DNA from: Microbacterium sp. LWH11-1.2
GTDB lineage: Bacteria > Actinomycetota > Actinomycetes > Actinomycetales > Microbacteriaceae
NCBI RefSeq assembly: GCF_038397745.1
Contig: NZ_CP151636.1
Coordinates: 1,488,001 to 1,552,000, forward strand
DNA: 64,000 nucleotides
Direction of reading: 5' to 3'
The translations under genes and the position numbers were made by a program. Shown here piece by piece: positions 55,614 to 63,988 of the stretch. Position 1 is the first letter of the stretch. Every line of letters starts with the position of its first letter. The notes beneath the pieces are model-generated. The model saw only the letters and a program-made list of their open reading frames with translations, was not told the DNA's origin and ran no database searches.

Positions 55614-56093
55614 ATGCGGCTGAAAAGATCGAGCTCGCGGCACGCGACTGCACTCGCGTTCTTGACGGGCGTGGTGCTTGTCCTGACCGGATGCGAGACC
55701 TACTACCAGTACGGTCCATATGCGCTCGGAACTGATGGCGAGAACCTCCTGATTGCGGCCTGCGAAGCTCGGACGATCACCACGGTTTATGTGGAAGAAC
55801 GGCCAGACCTTCCCGGCGTCGAAGGGCGTCGGCACGTATGGGAGGCCTCCGGTGACCGCACCATCGCGGCTGGAGAGGTGCTCGTCGTCGGTGGTGAAAA
55901 TGCCGGTCTGGTCGATGGCGTCAGCCTGCAGCCAACTATCGAGCCGGGCGTGCGGTACTTCTTGGACATGAACGAGGAGAAAGGGCAGGTCACTTCCGCG
56001 CTGTTCATGATTCCGGAGGAAGGACTCTCGGCGGGTGAGTGGGTGACGCCGGAGGGAGACGTGTCTTCTCAGCCTTGTCCGAATACGACCTAG
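55614..56093 (+). CDS. Predicted lipoprotein
   Basis: This 159-residue protein has a basic N terminus, a hydrophobic stretch (TALAFLTGVVLVL) and the lipobox LTGC, so lipidation at Cys and export to the outer face of the membrane are expected. The mature part is acidic (TYYQYGPYALGTDGENLL, WEASGDRTIAAGEVLVVGGE). ATG 55614 follows GGAGGAGG. No family is recognised. It is followed directly by an Rhs remnant, so an immunity role is possible but unproven. Confidence 0.7.
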   Translation: MRLKRSSSRHATALAFLTGVVLVLTGCETYYQYGPYALGTDGENLLIAACEARTITTVYVEERPDLPGVEGRRHVWEASGDRTIAAGEVLVVGGENAGLVDGVSLQPTIEPGVRYFLDMNEEKGQVTSALFMIPEEGLSAGEWVTPEGDVSSQPCPNTT

Positions 56094-56096
56094 TTG

Positions 56097-56283
56097 TCTC
56101 GCGGGTTGTCGCAGGCTGCGGGTTCTGCTGTGGTGGCGGGTGTGCGGACGTACAGTGGTGCGGAGGGTAAGCCGATTGCGGAGAAGTCGGCGAAGACCGG
56201 GACCACGGGGACGACGTTGACGTGGTTGTTCCCGAATCTGGAGGGGACGGTGGACGTGCAGACCGTAACGAACGGGACGGGTG
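56097..56283 (+). pseudogene. Remnant of an Rhs/YD-repeat protein
   Basis: The frame reading VRTYSGAEGKPIAEKSAK and then TLTWLFPNLEGTVDVQTV resembles the Rhs core, where a repeat phrase is followed by a D/N-x-x-G-T-V-D segment. It has no start codon with a ribosome site, is only about 62 residues long, and loses similarity after TNGTGG where Rhs proteins continue with their R-x-x-DPFG core. It is therefore a fragment, probably left from a polymorphic toxin locus. Confidence 0.5.
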
Positions 56284-56355
56284 GCCACTCTCGCCCAGAA
56301 TGCCGGCAAGGGGCTCCGGACATGCAGGCCGCGAATTGAAACGGATGCTCCGCCA

Positions 56356-56757
56356 GTGAGTGACGTGGAGAAGGTCAGGTTAGCCAGATTCGTTCTTCGG
56401 TGTCTTCCTCTTATCGCAGCGCTCGCGGTCGTGCTGGGGTTTTCGTATCGATTCTTGTTTCTCGGCCAAGTAGTTCTCGATCGCGGCCCTGCGGCGAGTA
56501 TTCGCGACGCTTTTTCTGCGAGCGCAGCAATGTTTGTAGTACTCCTCGTCGCCTCGATTGCTCCTGGTGTCGCCTTCCGAGTCCGCGCCTCGCTCGGGGG
56601 AAAGATCGTCACGGCGGGCATCTCGGGGTTGCTGGTCTACGCGTTAACTTGGTTCTCGTTGGCGCAAGTCGGTGGTTTCCCTCTAGCCGCGGGTTCAGTA
56701 ACGGGCGCGACTTCTTTCCTTCTCTTGATATGCGTGCCGAGGCGCAGTTCCGACTGA
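56356..56757 (+). CDS. Small membrane protein of unknown function
   Basis: This roughly 133-residue protein has four hydrophobic segments (FVLRCLPLIAALAVVLGF, AMFVVLLVASIAPGV, ISGLLVYALTWFSL, AAGSVTGATSFLLLICV). The start is uncertain: GTG 56356 is used, but GTG 56281 in the same frame is possible and no good ribosome site is seen. GC content is lower than in the neighbours. Position after an Rhs remnant fits an orphan immunity protein, but there is no direct evidence. Confidence 0.55.
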   Translation: MSDVEKVRLARFVLRCLPLIAALAVVLGFSYRFLFLGQVVLDRGPAASIRDAFSASAAMFVVLLVASIAPGVAFRVRASLGGKIVTAGISGLLVYALTWFSLAQVGGFPLAAGSVTGATSFLLLICVPRRSSD

Positions 56758-57021
56758 TCGGTGGTTGCCCGCGATGGTGAGCAGTGAGGCTCAAGCACCA
56801 TGCCACCCGTCGGAATCGGGGACTCCGGTGCACGGACAGGCGCCGAGGTTCGGGACATACGAGTGAGAGGTTTCGTTCCGGTTCATCCGTTGAATCGACT
56901 ATTCCCTTCCTGTGCAGGCATCCTCTAGATTCGATCCGTTGCCGCATTTTCGGCAGAGGCTCGAGGGCCGAGCGGGACAGCGTGAATGTTGCGCGCGCGA
57001 CCTCCTTCACAGGGTGGGACG
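56758..57021. other. Intergenic region holding a decayed copy of the DHFR-like gene end
   Basis: No gene is supported here. Bases 56831-56880 resemble 55545-55600, the last codons and downstream flank of the DHFR-like gene, including ACATACGAGTGAG and the following GG-TTCG pattern. The copy therefore brackets the lipoprotein-Rhs-membrane protein module. Confidence 0.55.
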
Positions 57022-58734
57022 ATGACGCGACGACGCGGGATGATGCGGGCGATGCTCGGCGGGATGGCGGCGTTCGCGCTCGCCCTGGGCGGTGCGACGA
57101 CGGCGGCTGCCGCCGGACCGGAGGATGCCGCAGGGTCGGGCTCCATCAGCGGGGTGGTCACGCGCGAGGACGACGGCACTCCGCTCGAGGGCGTCACGGT
57201 CTCGGCAGGCGGGGAGGGGGCGGCCTGGGTATCGACGGAGACGGACGAGGCGGGAGCCTACTCACTGACCGGTCTGGCACCCGGCTCCCACCTGGTCTCC
57301 TTCACCCCCGAAGGCACCGATCTGAAGTCGGAGTACTGGGAGAACGCCGAGCGATGGGATGCTGCGACTCCGATCGTCATCGGCGACGGCACCGTCGTCG
57401 CGGGCATCGACGCCGCGCTGAGCGTGGGAGGCACGATCACGGGTGTCGTCACCCGCGAGGACGACAGCTCCCCGCTCGAGAACGTCTCCGTATCCGCTCT
57501 CGATGCGCACAATGAGATCGTCGGAATGACCCGGACGGATGCGACGGGTGAGTACCACCTCGGCGGTCTCCCCGATGGTTCGTACCGGCTGCGCTTCGGC
57601 TCTCCGGATCCGGAGCTGCTGTCCGAGTTCTGGGAGAACCAGTACCGGGGGGATTCCGGGACCGTCATCGCTGTCGTCAGCGGGCAGACGACCGCGGGCG
57701 TGGATGCGGCTCTCGCCGCCGCGGGGTACATCAGCGGCACGGTGACCAGTGGGGCCGACGGGCAGCCGCTGTTCTCCTCGGTGCTGGTCTACGACGTCGA
57801 TGAGCGGTTCGACTTCGAGTTCAGCTATACGGAGGTCGACGGCGGCTACCGCGTCGCAGTTCCTGCGGGAACCTACAAGGTGCTCTTCCGTTCTTCCGGC
57901 CTGGCGGAGGAGTGGTGGAACGATGCGCCAGTCTGGGACGCTGCGACCGCCGTCACCGTCTCTGCGGGCGACGAAGTCGAGAGCGTCGACGCTGTGCTCG
58001 ACGAGATCGCGACCGTCACCGGCACGGTGACGGTCGACGCCGGCGCAGCGTCGGAGATCCTCGTGGAAGCCTGGAGCGACGGCATCCAGGTCGCGAACAA
58101 GTATGCCGACCCGGCCACGGGCGCCTACTCGATGCTTCTCCAGAAGGGGACATACATCCTGAAGGCAACGGCCACGTTCACGGATGGCGCGACGGCCACG
58201 ATCTCGCAGTTCTTCGACGGGGTCGAGACGGCTGCCGAGGCGACGCCGCTCTCCCTCTCCCCGGGTGACATCGTGCAGGGGATCGACTTCCTGCTCACGG
58301 CCGACACGGAGCCAGAGCCGACTCTCGTGCTTTCGTCCGGCGCCGCGCAGGCCGGAGGCGACATCACGGTCTCGGGAACCGGCTTCGCGCCGAGTGCCGA
58401 GATCACGTTCGAACTGCACTCCGACCCGATCGTGCTCGGCACGCTGACGGCAGACGCGGGAGGTGTGCTGAAGGGCTCGTTCACGATTCCGGCCAGTGCT
58501 CCGGCCGGCGCCCACACGCTGGTCGCGTTTTCCGGCGCGACCGTGGTCGCGACCGCGGCGTTGAACGTCACAGCCGCAGGGAGCACCGGTTCGGGAGGGG
58601 CCACCACCGGCGGAACCGGAGGTGCTCTCGCGAACACGGGCTCGGATGCGCCGGTCGCCGCAGCTGCGACCGCTCTGCTGCTGCTGCTCGCGGGTCTGAC
58701 CCTCGTGCGGCGGCGCCGTCGGGTGCAGGTCTGA
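57022..58734 (+). CDS. Secreted surface protein with carboxypeptidase-like/Cna-B-type repeats and LANTG sortase signal
   Basis: This 570-residue protein has a signal peptide (MLGGMAAFALALGGATTAAAA), then three to four repeats of the type ISGVVTREDDGTPLEGVTV with GEYHLGGLPDGSYRLRF and WENxxxWDAAT. Each looks like a carboxypeptidase-regulatory/Cna-B-like beta-sandwich. A bacterial Ig-like domain (VSGTGFAPSAEITFEL) follows, then a Gly/Thr linker, LANTG, a membrane helix and a basic tail. LAxTG is the signal used by class E sortases in high-GC actinobacteria. It is likely a cell-wall-anchored adhesin or polysaccharide-binding protein. No sortase gene is adjacent. Confidence 0.85.
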   Translation: MTRRRGMMRAMLGGMAAFALALGGATTAAAAGPEDAAGSGSISGVVTREDDGTPLEGVTVSAGGEGAAWVSTETDEAGAYSLTGLAPGSHLVSFTPEGTDLKSEYWENAERWDAATPIVIGDGTVVAGIDAALSVGGTITGVVTREDDSSPLENVSVSALDAHNEIVGMTRTDATGEYHLGGLPDGSYRLRFGSPDPELLSEFWENQYRGDSGTVIAVVSGQTTAGVDAALAAAGYISGTVTSGADGQPLFSSVLVYDVDERFDFEFSYTEVDGGYRVAVPAGTYKVLFRSSGLAEEWWNDAPVWDAATAVTVSAGDEVESVDAVLDEIATVTGTVTVDAGAASEILVEAWSDGIQVANKYADPATGAYSMLLQKGTYILKATATFTDGATATISQFFDGVETAAEATPLSLSPGDIVQGIDFLLTADTEPEPTLVLSSGAAQAGGDITVSGTGFAPSAEITFELHSDPIVLGTLTADAGGVLKGSFTIPASAPAGAHTLVAFSGATVVATAALNVTAAGSTGSGGATTGGTGGALANTGSDAPVAAAATALLLLLAGLTLVRRRRRVQV

Positions 58735-58751
58735 GGAGGAGCCACGCGGCC

Positions 58752-59381
58752 ATGCACATTCATGGGGCGTGGGTACCGATTTCGCGTGGCCAAGCGATGG
58801 CCTGGTCAAGGGAATCCCTCGACCAGGGGTCCGGTATCTCCGCACAGATGGCCGCCAGGCTCGACCACGAACAAGTCCACGCCTTTGCGATCATGCCTCG
58901 TGATCGGGCCGGCGCCGATGTGGCAGATTTCGCGCGATCTGCGCAGCTCGGCGATGCCGATCTCCTTCTGGGGAGATTCCTTCGGAGTCTCTCCGCAATC
59001 TCGGACAGCATCCTCGTGGTCGACGACGATCTTGCGCGCCGCGGTGACCCGGGACTCGACGACGTCTCATTCATCGATGACCGAGTCATTCGTTGGAATG
59101 ACCTGCAGTCGGGCCCCGACCGCCTGACGCGCCTCCTACGGACCGGAGCGTCGGGGTATCCGCTGAATGCCTTCATCTGCGGTGCTCAAGGTGGTCACGC
59201 CTTTCGCCCCCCAAGTGGTCCACTGTCCGAATCGGACGTCGAGCTGCTGGTACGCGAGGCGCGAGCCGTCATCCACTCGATCTACGACGCGGAATCGTTC
59301 CTGATCCTGGTCATCGACCAGGAGCTCAAAGAACTCTTGGAGACGCATACACACGCAGTCGACTCCGCACCGGAATCATGA
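58752..59381 (+). CDS. Hypothetical protein, first gene of an unknown pair
   Basis: This 209-residue soluble protein is rich in Asp and Leu, with segments such as LLLGRFLRSLSAISDSILVVDDDLARRGDPG and FLILVIDQELKELLETH. I do not recognise a domain. It overlaps the next small gene by four bases (ATGA), so both are probably made together. No signal peptide or membrane segment is visible. The pair lies in an accessory stretch that also holds an Rhs remnant, which makes immunity or defence roles worth considering. Confidence 0.65.
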   Translation: MHIHGAWVPISRGQAMAWSRESLDQGSGISAQMAARLDHEQVHAFAIMPRDRAGADVADFARSAQLGDADLLLGRFLRSLSAISDSILVVDDDLARRGDPGLDDVSFIDDRVIRWNDLQSGPDRLTRLLRTGASGYPLNAFICGAQGGHAFRPPSGPLSESDVELLVREARAVIHSIYDAESFLILVIDQELKELLETHTHAVDSAPES

Positions 59382-59584
59382 TCGACGGATACTCTCTCGT
59401 GCTGGCCAGCTCTGTCGGCGTGCGTGATGGAATGGCCCTCGAGCTGACCAGAGCTGGTGGCGTGATCATCGCTGAGGTCTATGAAGACGACTCCACCCGG
59501 GCGCGGACGGTGACCGTTTTCGAGCCTGACGTTCCGGTGGAGGCAATGGAGTGGCTCCTCTCGTCGGCACGAGAAATGCTCTAG
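59378..59584 (+). CDS. Small hypothetical protein, second gene of the pair
   Basis: This 68-residue protein (YSLVLASSVGVRDGMALEL, VIIAEVYEDDSTRARTVTVF) has an alternating hydrophobic pattern suggesting a small beta-sheet fold. It is coupled to the preceding gene by ATGA, and its stop codon overlaps the convergent HAD gene by 4 bp. Family unknown; EDDSTRARTVTVFEPDVP is reminiscent of small immunity-type proteins, which is only an impression. Confidence 0.6.
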   Translation: MIDGYSLVLASSVGVRDGMALELTRAGGVIIAEVYEDDSTRARTVTVFEPDVPVEAMEWLLSSAREML

Positions 59585-60393
59585 GCGGAGATTCCGAGCA
59601 TCCGCTCGATCACCTGCGCCACCCCGTCATCGTCGTTCGACGCGGTCGTCTCGTCGGCGGCATCCTGCACGACGGCCTCCGCGCCGGCCATGGCGACGCC
59701 GCGCCCGGCCCAGCGGAGCATCTCGACGTCGTTGAGCGCGTCGCCGAACGCGACGACGTCGGCGCGGTCGATGCCGAGGTGCGCGCACAGGCGTGCGAGC
59801 CCCGTGGCCTTCGTGACCCCCTCGGCCATGACCTCGACGAACGGCGCGCCCGACAGAGTGGCCTCGAAACCGGTGAGGCCGAGCGAACGCAGGGTATCGA
59901 AGAGTGCGGCGGCGGCGAGCTCGGGATGCCGGATCACGAACTTAACACTCGGTGCGGACACGACGTCGTCGAAAGCGACGCCGCCCATCGTCTCCGGGGC
60001 TCGCTTGTGATCGGTCAGGTCCGCGATCGCCGCATACCCTTCCTGCGCCACGAACGTCTCGCCGGCGTCGCGCACGCTCGCGAACAGCAGCCCGGGGATG
60101 CTGGCGCGCAGCGCCTCGGCGAGCGTGCGGATCGTGTCGGCGGGGAGTTCCTCGGCGAACAGCATCCGTTCGTCGGTCAGGTGCACGGCATACGCCCCGT
60201 TGCTGCACAGCGCCCAACCGTGGAACGCCGCATCTGCCGCGATCGCGCGCAGGCCGATCGGCTGGCGGGCGGTCACCGGGACGACGTGGATGCCGCGCTC
60301 ACGAGCGGCATCCAGCGCCGTACGCGTGCGCGGGGAGACGTGCGATGAGGAGTCGAGAAGCGTGCCGTCGAGATCGGTGGCGATCAGGCGCAT
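59581..60393 (-). CDS. HAD-superfamily phosphatase, Cof type
   Basis: This 270-residue Cof-like hydrolase has LIATDLDGTLLDSS (motif I with the nucleophile Asp), TARQPIGLRAI (motif II Ser/Thr region), KFVIRHPELAAAAL, and VVAFGDALNDVEMLRWAG (motif IV Asp pair). Such enzymes dephosphorylate sugar phosphates or cofactors; the exact substrate is unknown. A dispersed repeat lies immediately upstream of its start. Confidence 0.9.
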   Translation of the reverse strand: MRLIATDLDGTLLDSSSHVSPRTRTALDAARERGIHVVPVTARQPIGLRAIAADAAFHGWALCSNGAYAVHLTDERMLFAEELPADTIRTLAEALRASIPGLLFASVRDAGETFVAQEGYAAIADLTDHKRAPETMGGVAFDDVVSAPSVKFVIRHPELAAAALFDTLRSLGLTGFEATLSGAPFVEVMAEGVTKATGLARLCAHLGIDRADVVAFGDALNDVEMLRWAGRGVAMAGAEAVVQDAADETTASNDDDGVAQVIERMLGISA

Positions 60394-60400
60394 CGGATGT

Positions 60401-60423
60401 GTCCCTGAGCCTGTCGAAGTGTC
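60401..60423 (-). repeat. Dispersed short repeat, copy 4
   Basis: The plus strand reads GTCCCTGAGCCTGTCGAAGT, the reverse complement of the consensus. It fills the gap between the exonuclease stop (60422) and the HAD start (60393). Confidence 0.65.
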
Positions 60424-61267
60424 AGGAGAAGATCATCGGCAGGTCGTCGTCGTCCTCGGCGCCGCCGAGATCGAGGTCGACGACCACGGGCACGTGGTCG
60501 CTGGGCTGCTCGCCCTTGCGCTCGTTGCGGTGGATCGACGCGCCCGTGACGGCATCGGCGAACGTGCGCGACCCGAGCACGAAGTCGATGCGGATGCCCT
60601 CGTTGCGCGGGAACTTCAGCCGCTGGTAGTCCCAGTACGTGTACCCCTCGGGGAGGAGCGGGCGCACGACATCGGTCACCCCGGCGTCTTCGAACGCGAA
60701 GAAGGCGGCGCGCTCGGGCGGCGAGACGTGGGTGGACCGGCCGACGACGATGTCGGGGTCGCCGTTGTCATGGTCGAAGGGGATGATGTTGAAGTCGCCG
60801 ACCAGCGCGAGCGGCAGCTCGGGGTTCGCCGCGAGCTCGGCCGCCGTGGAGTTCCGCAGCGCCTCGAGCCAGTGCAGCTTGTAGGCGAGGTGCGGATCGT
60901 CGAGCGAACGGCCGTTGGGCACGTACAGGCTCCACACCCGCACGCCGTCGACCAGCACGCCCAGCGCGCGGGCCTCGAGCGGAGCATCCGGACCCTCATG
61001 CCCCTTCGCGAAGCCCGGCATCCCGTCGAATGCGGTGCGCACATCGGTGATCGGCAGCCGGCTCGCGATCGCGACGCCGTTCCACTGGTTCAGGCCGTGC
61101 ACTTCGACGTGGTACCCGGCCTCTTCGAACGGGCCGTACGGGAACTGCTCCGGCTTGCACTTGATCTCCTGCATCGCCAGCACGTCGATGTCTTCGCGTA
61201 CGGCGAATTCGACGGTGCGGGTGACGCGGGTGCGGATGGAGTTGACGTTCCAGGTGGCCAAGCGCAT
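60422..61267 (-). CDS. xth: Exodeoxyribonuclease III (AP endonuclease)
   Basis: This 281-residue endonuclease/exonuclease/phosphatase-fold enzyme cuts abasic sites and removes 3' blocking groups in base excision repair. TWNVNSIRTRV, QEIKCKPEQFP (metal-binding Glu), GDFNIIPFDHDNGDPD and QPSDHVPVVVDLDL (catalytic Asp-His) are visible. The length is normal for the ExoIII family. It lies 9 bp after the malate synthase stop on the same strand, so read-through is possible. Confidence 0.92.
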   Translation of the reverse strand: MRLATWNVNSIRTRVTRTVEFAVREDIDVLAMQEIKCKPEQFPYGPFEEAGYHVEVHGLNQWNGVAIASRLPITDVRTAFDGMPGFAKGHEGPDAPLEARALGVLVDGVRVWSLYVPNGRSLDDPHLAYKLHWLEALRNSTAAELAANPELPLALVGDFNIIPFDHDNGDPDIVVGRSTHVSPPERAAFFAFEDAGVTDVVRPLLPEGYTYWDYQRLKFPRNEGIRIDFVLGSRTFADAVTGASIHRNERKGEQPSDHVPVVVDLDLGGAEDDDDLPMIFS

Positions 61268-61276
61268 GCGTCCAGC

Positions 61277-63469
61277 CTAGTTGCGGGCTCCGACAGCGGT
61301 CGCCTGCTGCGCCTTCTTCTCGCGGCGCAGGCCGTGCAGCAGCGGCTCGGTGTATCCGCTCGGCTGCGCCGCGCCCTCGACGATCAGTCGCCGGGCCGCG
61401 GTGTAGGCGATTCCGGGCTCCTCACCCTCGGCGAACGCCAGTGGCTCGTACGCGGCGTCGCCGGCGTTCTGCGCATCGACGACCGGTGCCAGGCGCCGCA
61501 GGCTGTCGTCGATCTGCGCCTCGGTGATCACGCCGTGCGCGAGCCAGTTGGCCAGTAGCTGGCTCGAGATGCGGAGCGTGGCACGGTCTTCCATGAGGCC
61601 GACGCCGCGGATGTCGGGCACCTTCGAGACGCCGATGCCCTGATCGATCCAGCGCACGACGTAGCCGAGGATCGACTGCACGTTGTTGTCGATCTCGTCG
61701 GCGACGATCTCGGGCGTGAGGTCTCCCTCTCCGGCGAGCGGAGGCGTGAGCAGCACGTCGAGCGAGGCCTCGTCGAGGGCGGGCAGCGTCTCCCGCACCG
61801 CGAACGCGTCGACCTGGTGGTAGTGCAGCGCGTGCAGGGTCGCCGCGGTCGGCGAGGGGACCCACGCGGTCGAGGCCCCGGATCGCACGTGCGCGATCTT
61901 CTTCTCGAGCATGTCGTGCATGAGGTCGGGCTCGGCCCACATGCCTTTGCCGATCTGCGCGCGACCGCCGAGTCCGGCGGCCAGCCCGATCGCGACGTTG
62001 CGGGCCTCGTAGGCCGCCATGAACGGCTGCGCCTTGATCCCCGCCTTCGGCAGGAAGGGCCCCGCGTGCAGCGACGTGTGGATCTCGTCGCCCGTGCGGT
62101 CGAGGAATCCGGTGTTGATGAATACGACGCGATCGGATGCCGCGGCGATGCCGGCCAGGAGGTTCACCGACGTGCGGCGCTCCTCGTCCATGATCCCGAT
62201 CTTCATGGTGCGCGCGGGCAGCCCGAGCAGCTGCTCCACGCGACCGAAGAGCTCGGCCGTGAACGCGACCTCGTCCGGGCCATGCATCTTCGGCTTGACG
62301 ATGTACATCGAGCCGCTGCGCGAGTTGCGTCCGCGGTGCGGCCCCTCGAGTTCGGGGAGGGCGCCGAGGGCGGTCATGATCGCGTCGAGCATCCCCTCGA
62401 AGGTCTGCTCGCCGTGGCGATCGAGCACCGCGTCAGTGCGCATGAGGTGACCCACGTTGCGGACGAAGAGGACCGCTCGTCCCGGCAGCGTCAGCTCGCC
62501 GCCGTCGACCGCGCGGTAGGTGCGGTCGGGTGCGAGCTCGCGGAGGAACGTGCGCCCGGCCTTGGTCACCGACTCGGTGAGCGTGCCGTCCATGAACCCG
62601 CGCCAGTTGCGGTAGCCGAGGGCCTTGTCGTCGGCGTCGACGGCGGCGACCGAGTCCTCCAGGTCGAGGATCGCGGTGAGCGCGGACTCGAGCACGATGT
62701 CCTGCACCCCCGCCTCCTCGGTGCGCCCGATCGCGCCCTCGTGGTCGATCACGATCTCGGCGTGCAGGCCGTGGTGCCGCAGCAGCACGGCGGTCGGGGC
62801 GTCGGCCTCTCCGGTGAAGCCGACGAGACCCTCGGGTGCGGCGAGGCGTCGGTCGCCCCCGGGCGTCCGGATCACGAGGCCGTCCGCGTCGACGAGGTAA
62901 CCGGTCGCATCGCGGTGCGAGCCCTCGGCGAGCGGAGCGATCTGGTCGAGGAACTCGCGCCCGCGAGCGACGACCGCGGCGGCGCGCACCGGGTTGTGCT
63001 GAGATCCCGGTGCCAGATCGCCGGTCTGGTCCACGGCGTCGGTGCCGTAGAGCGCGTCGTACAGGGAGCCCCATCGGGCGTTGGCGGCGTTCAGTGCGAA
63101 CCGGGCGTTCAGCAGCGGCACGACCAGCTGCGGCCCGGCCATCGTCGCGATCTCCGGGTCGACATCCTCCGTCGTCACAGACACGGCATCCGGAACCGGG
63201 ACGAGATAGCCGATATCGGTGAGCAGCGCCCGGTACGCGGCGGGATCCGGCGCTCCGGGGTTCGCGCGGTGGAAGTCGTCGATGCGCTGCTGGAGCTCGG
63301 CGCGTCTCTGCAGCAGCTCCGCATTCCGCGGGCCCAGATCATGGATGAGCGCACTCGCCTCGCGCCAGAAGGCCTCGGAGTCGCGTCCTGAAGCGGCGAG
63401 CGACGTCTCGGCGAACTCCACGATCGGCGCGGCCACCGAGAGGTCTGCTCGGGTGAGATACGAGGTCAT
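61277..63469 (-). CDS. glcB: Malate synthase G
   Basis: This 730-residue enzyme condenses glyoxylate with acetyl-CoA to malate. Length and sequence fit the G isoform: SYLTRADLSV at the start, LDLEDSVAAVDADDK with catalytic acids, NVGHLMRTDAVLD, MKIGIMDEERRTSVNL, GKGMWAEPDLMHDMLE and GYVVRWIDQGIGVSKVPDI. It is coupled by ATGA to the upstream GlcG-like gene, whose promoter carries the paired purine-regulon operators. With malic enzyme and pyruvate dehydrogenase it closes an oxidative glyoxylate cycle. Confidence 0.95.
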   Translation of the reverse strand: MTSYLTRADLSVAAPIVEFAETSLAASGRDSEAFWREASALIHDLGPRNAELLQRRAELQQRIDDFHRANPGAPDPAAYRALLTDIGYLVPVPDAVSVTTEDVDPEIATMAGPQLVVPLLNARFALNAANARWGSLYDALYGTDAVDQTGDLAPGSQHNPVRAAAVVARGREFLDQIAPLAEGSHRDATGYLVDADGLVIRTPGGDRRLAAPEGLVGFTGEADAPTAVLLRHHGLHAEIVIDHEGAIGRTEEAGVQDIVLESALTAILDLEDSVAAVDADDKALGYRNWRGFMDGTLTESVTKAGRTFLRELAPDRTYRAVDGGELTLPGRAVLFVRNVGHLMRTDAVLDRHGEQTFEGMLDAIMTALGALPELEGPHRGRNSRSGSMYIVKPKMHGPDEVAFTAELFGRVEQLLGLPARTMKIGIMDEERRTSVNLLAGIAAASDRVVFINTGFLDRTGDEIHTSLHAGPFLPKAGIKAQPFMAAYEARNVAIGLAAGLGGRAQIGKGMWAEPDLMHDMLEKKIAHVRSGASTAWVPSPTAATLHALHYHQVDAFAVRETLPALDEASLDVLLTPPLAGEGDLTPEIVADEIDNNVQSILGYVVRWIDQGIGVSKVPDIRGVGLMEDRATLRISSQLLANWLAHGVITEAQIDDSLRRLAPVVDAQNAGDAAYEPLAFAEGEEPGIAYTAARRLIVEGAAQPSGYTEPLLHGLRREKKAQQATAVGARN

Positions 63470-63897
63470 GTGGGCATTCCTTCTCTTCGGGCGCCGAGGC
63501 GCTGCAGGGTCTCCAGGGCGATCTCCGCATCCTGGACGGGAGTTCCTCCGGCGACACCCAGTCCGCCGACGTGGTCGTCGCCGAAGAAGATCGGCACGCC
63601 TCCGTCGATCGTCGTGAGGGCGCCGCCGGTGCCCAGGGGCAGCGTGGTGCTGAGTGCTTCGGGGATCAGCCCGGTGCGCCGACGAGTGGATGCCGACGTC
63701 GCGGCCTTGCGACGGCTGGTCTCTGCGCTGTGCGGTGTGGCCCCGTCGGACATCCCGTAGGCGATGAGCGTCATCGAGGGATCGGCGACGGCGACGACGG
63801 TCTTCACGCCGTGGCTCTCGCCCACCTCCATCGCGATGGCGACGGCGCGGACGGCCGTCTCGTAGTTGATCGCGGCGATCTGGCGGTGGGTAGACAT
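63466..63897 (-). CDS. GlcG/HbpS-family protein
   Basis: This 143-residue protein of the GlcG (DUF336) family has AINYETAVRAVAIAMEVGESHGV, VAVADPSMTLIAYGMSDGA, GGVPIFFGDDHVGGLGVAGGTPVQDAEIA. GlcG genes sit beside malate synthase G in glycolate/glyoxylate clusters of many bacteria; the role is not established, and related HbpS binds haem. ATG 63897 follows AGAGGAG. It is the first gene of the glcG-glcB operon. Confidence 0.88.
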   Translation of the reverse strand: MSTHRQIAAINYETAVRAVAIAMEVGESHGVKTVVAVADPSMTLIAYGMSDGATPHSAETSRRKAATSASTRRRTGLIPEALSTTLPLGTGGALTTIDGGVPIFFGDDHVGGLGVAGGTPVQDAEIALETLQRLGARREGMPT

Positions 63898-63923
63898 GAC
63901 GTCTCCTCTTCTCGATCTCAACT

Positions 63924-63988
63924 ATTCACACTGCGAATGTTAACTTTCGTATGACGGAATCCTATGTCATCGGGCGTCGCCGATTCAA
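63924..63988 (-). promoter_or_regulatory. glcG-glcB promoter with paired operators
   Basis: On the minus strand TTGAAT (63988-63983), an 18-bp spacer and TAGGAT (63964-63959) lead into two sites, plus-strand TTTCGTATGACGGAA (63945-63959) and ATTCACACTGCGAAT (63924-63938). Centres are 21 bp apart, as at the other regulon promoters. Confidence 0.68.
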
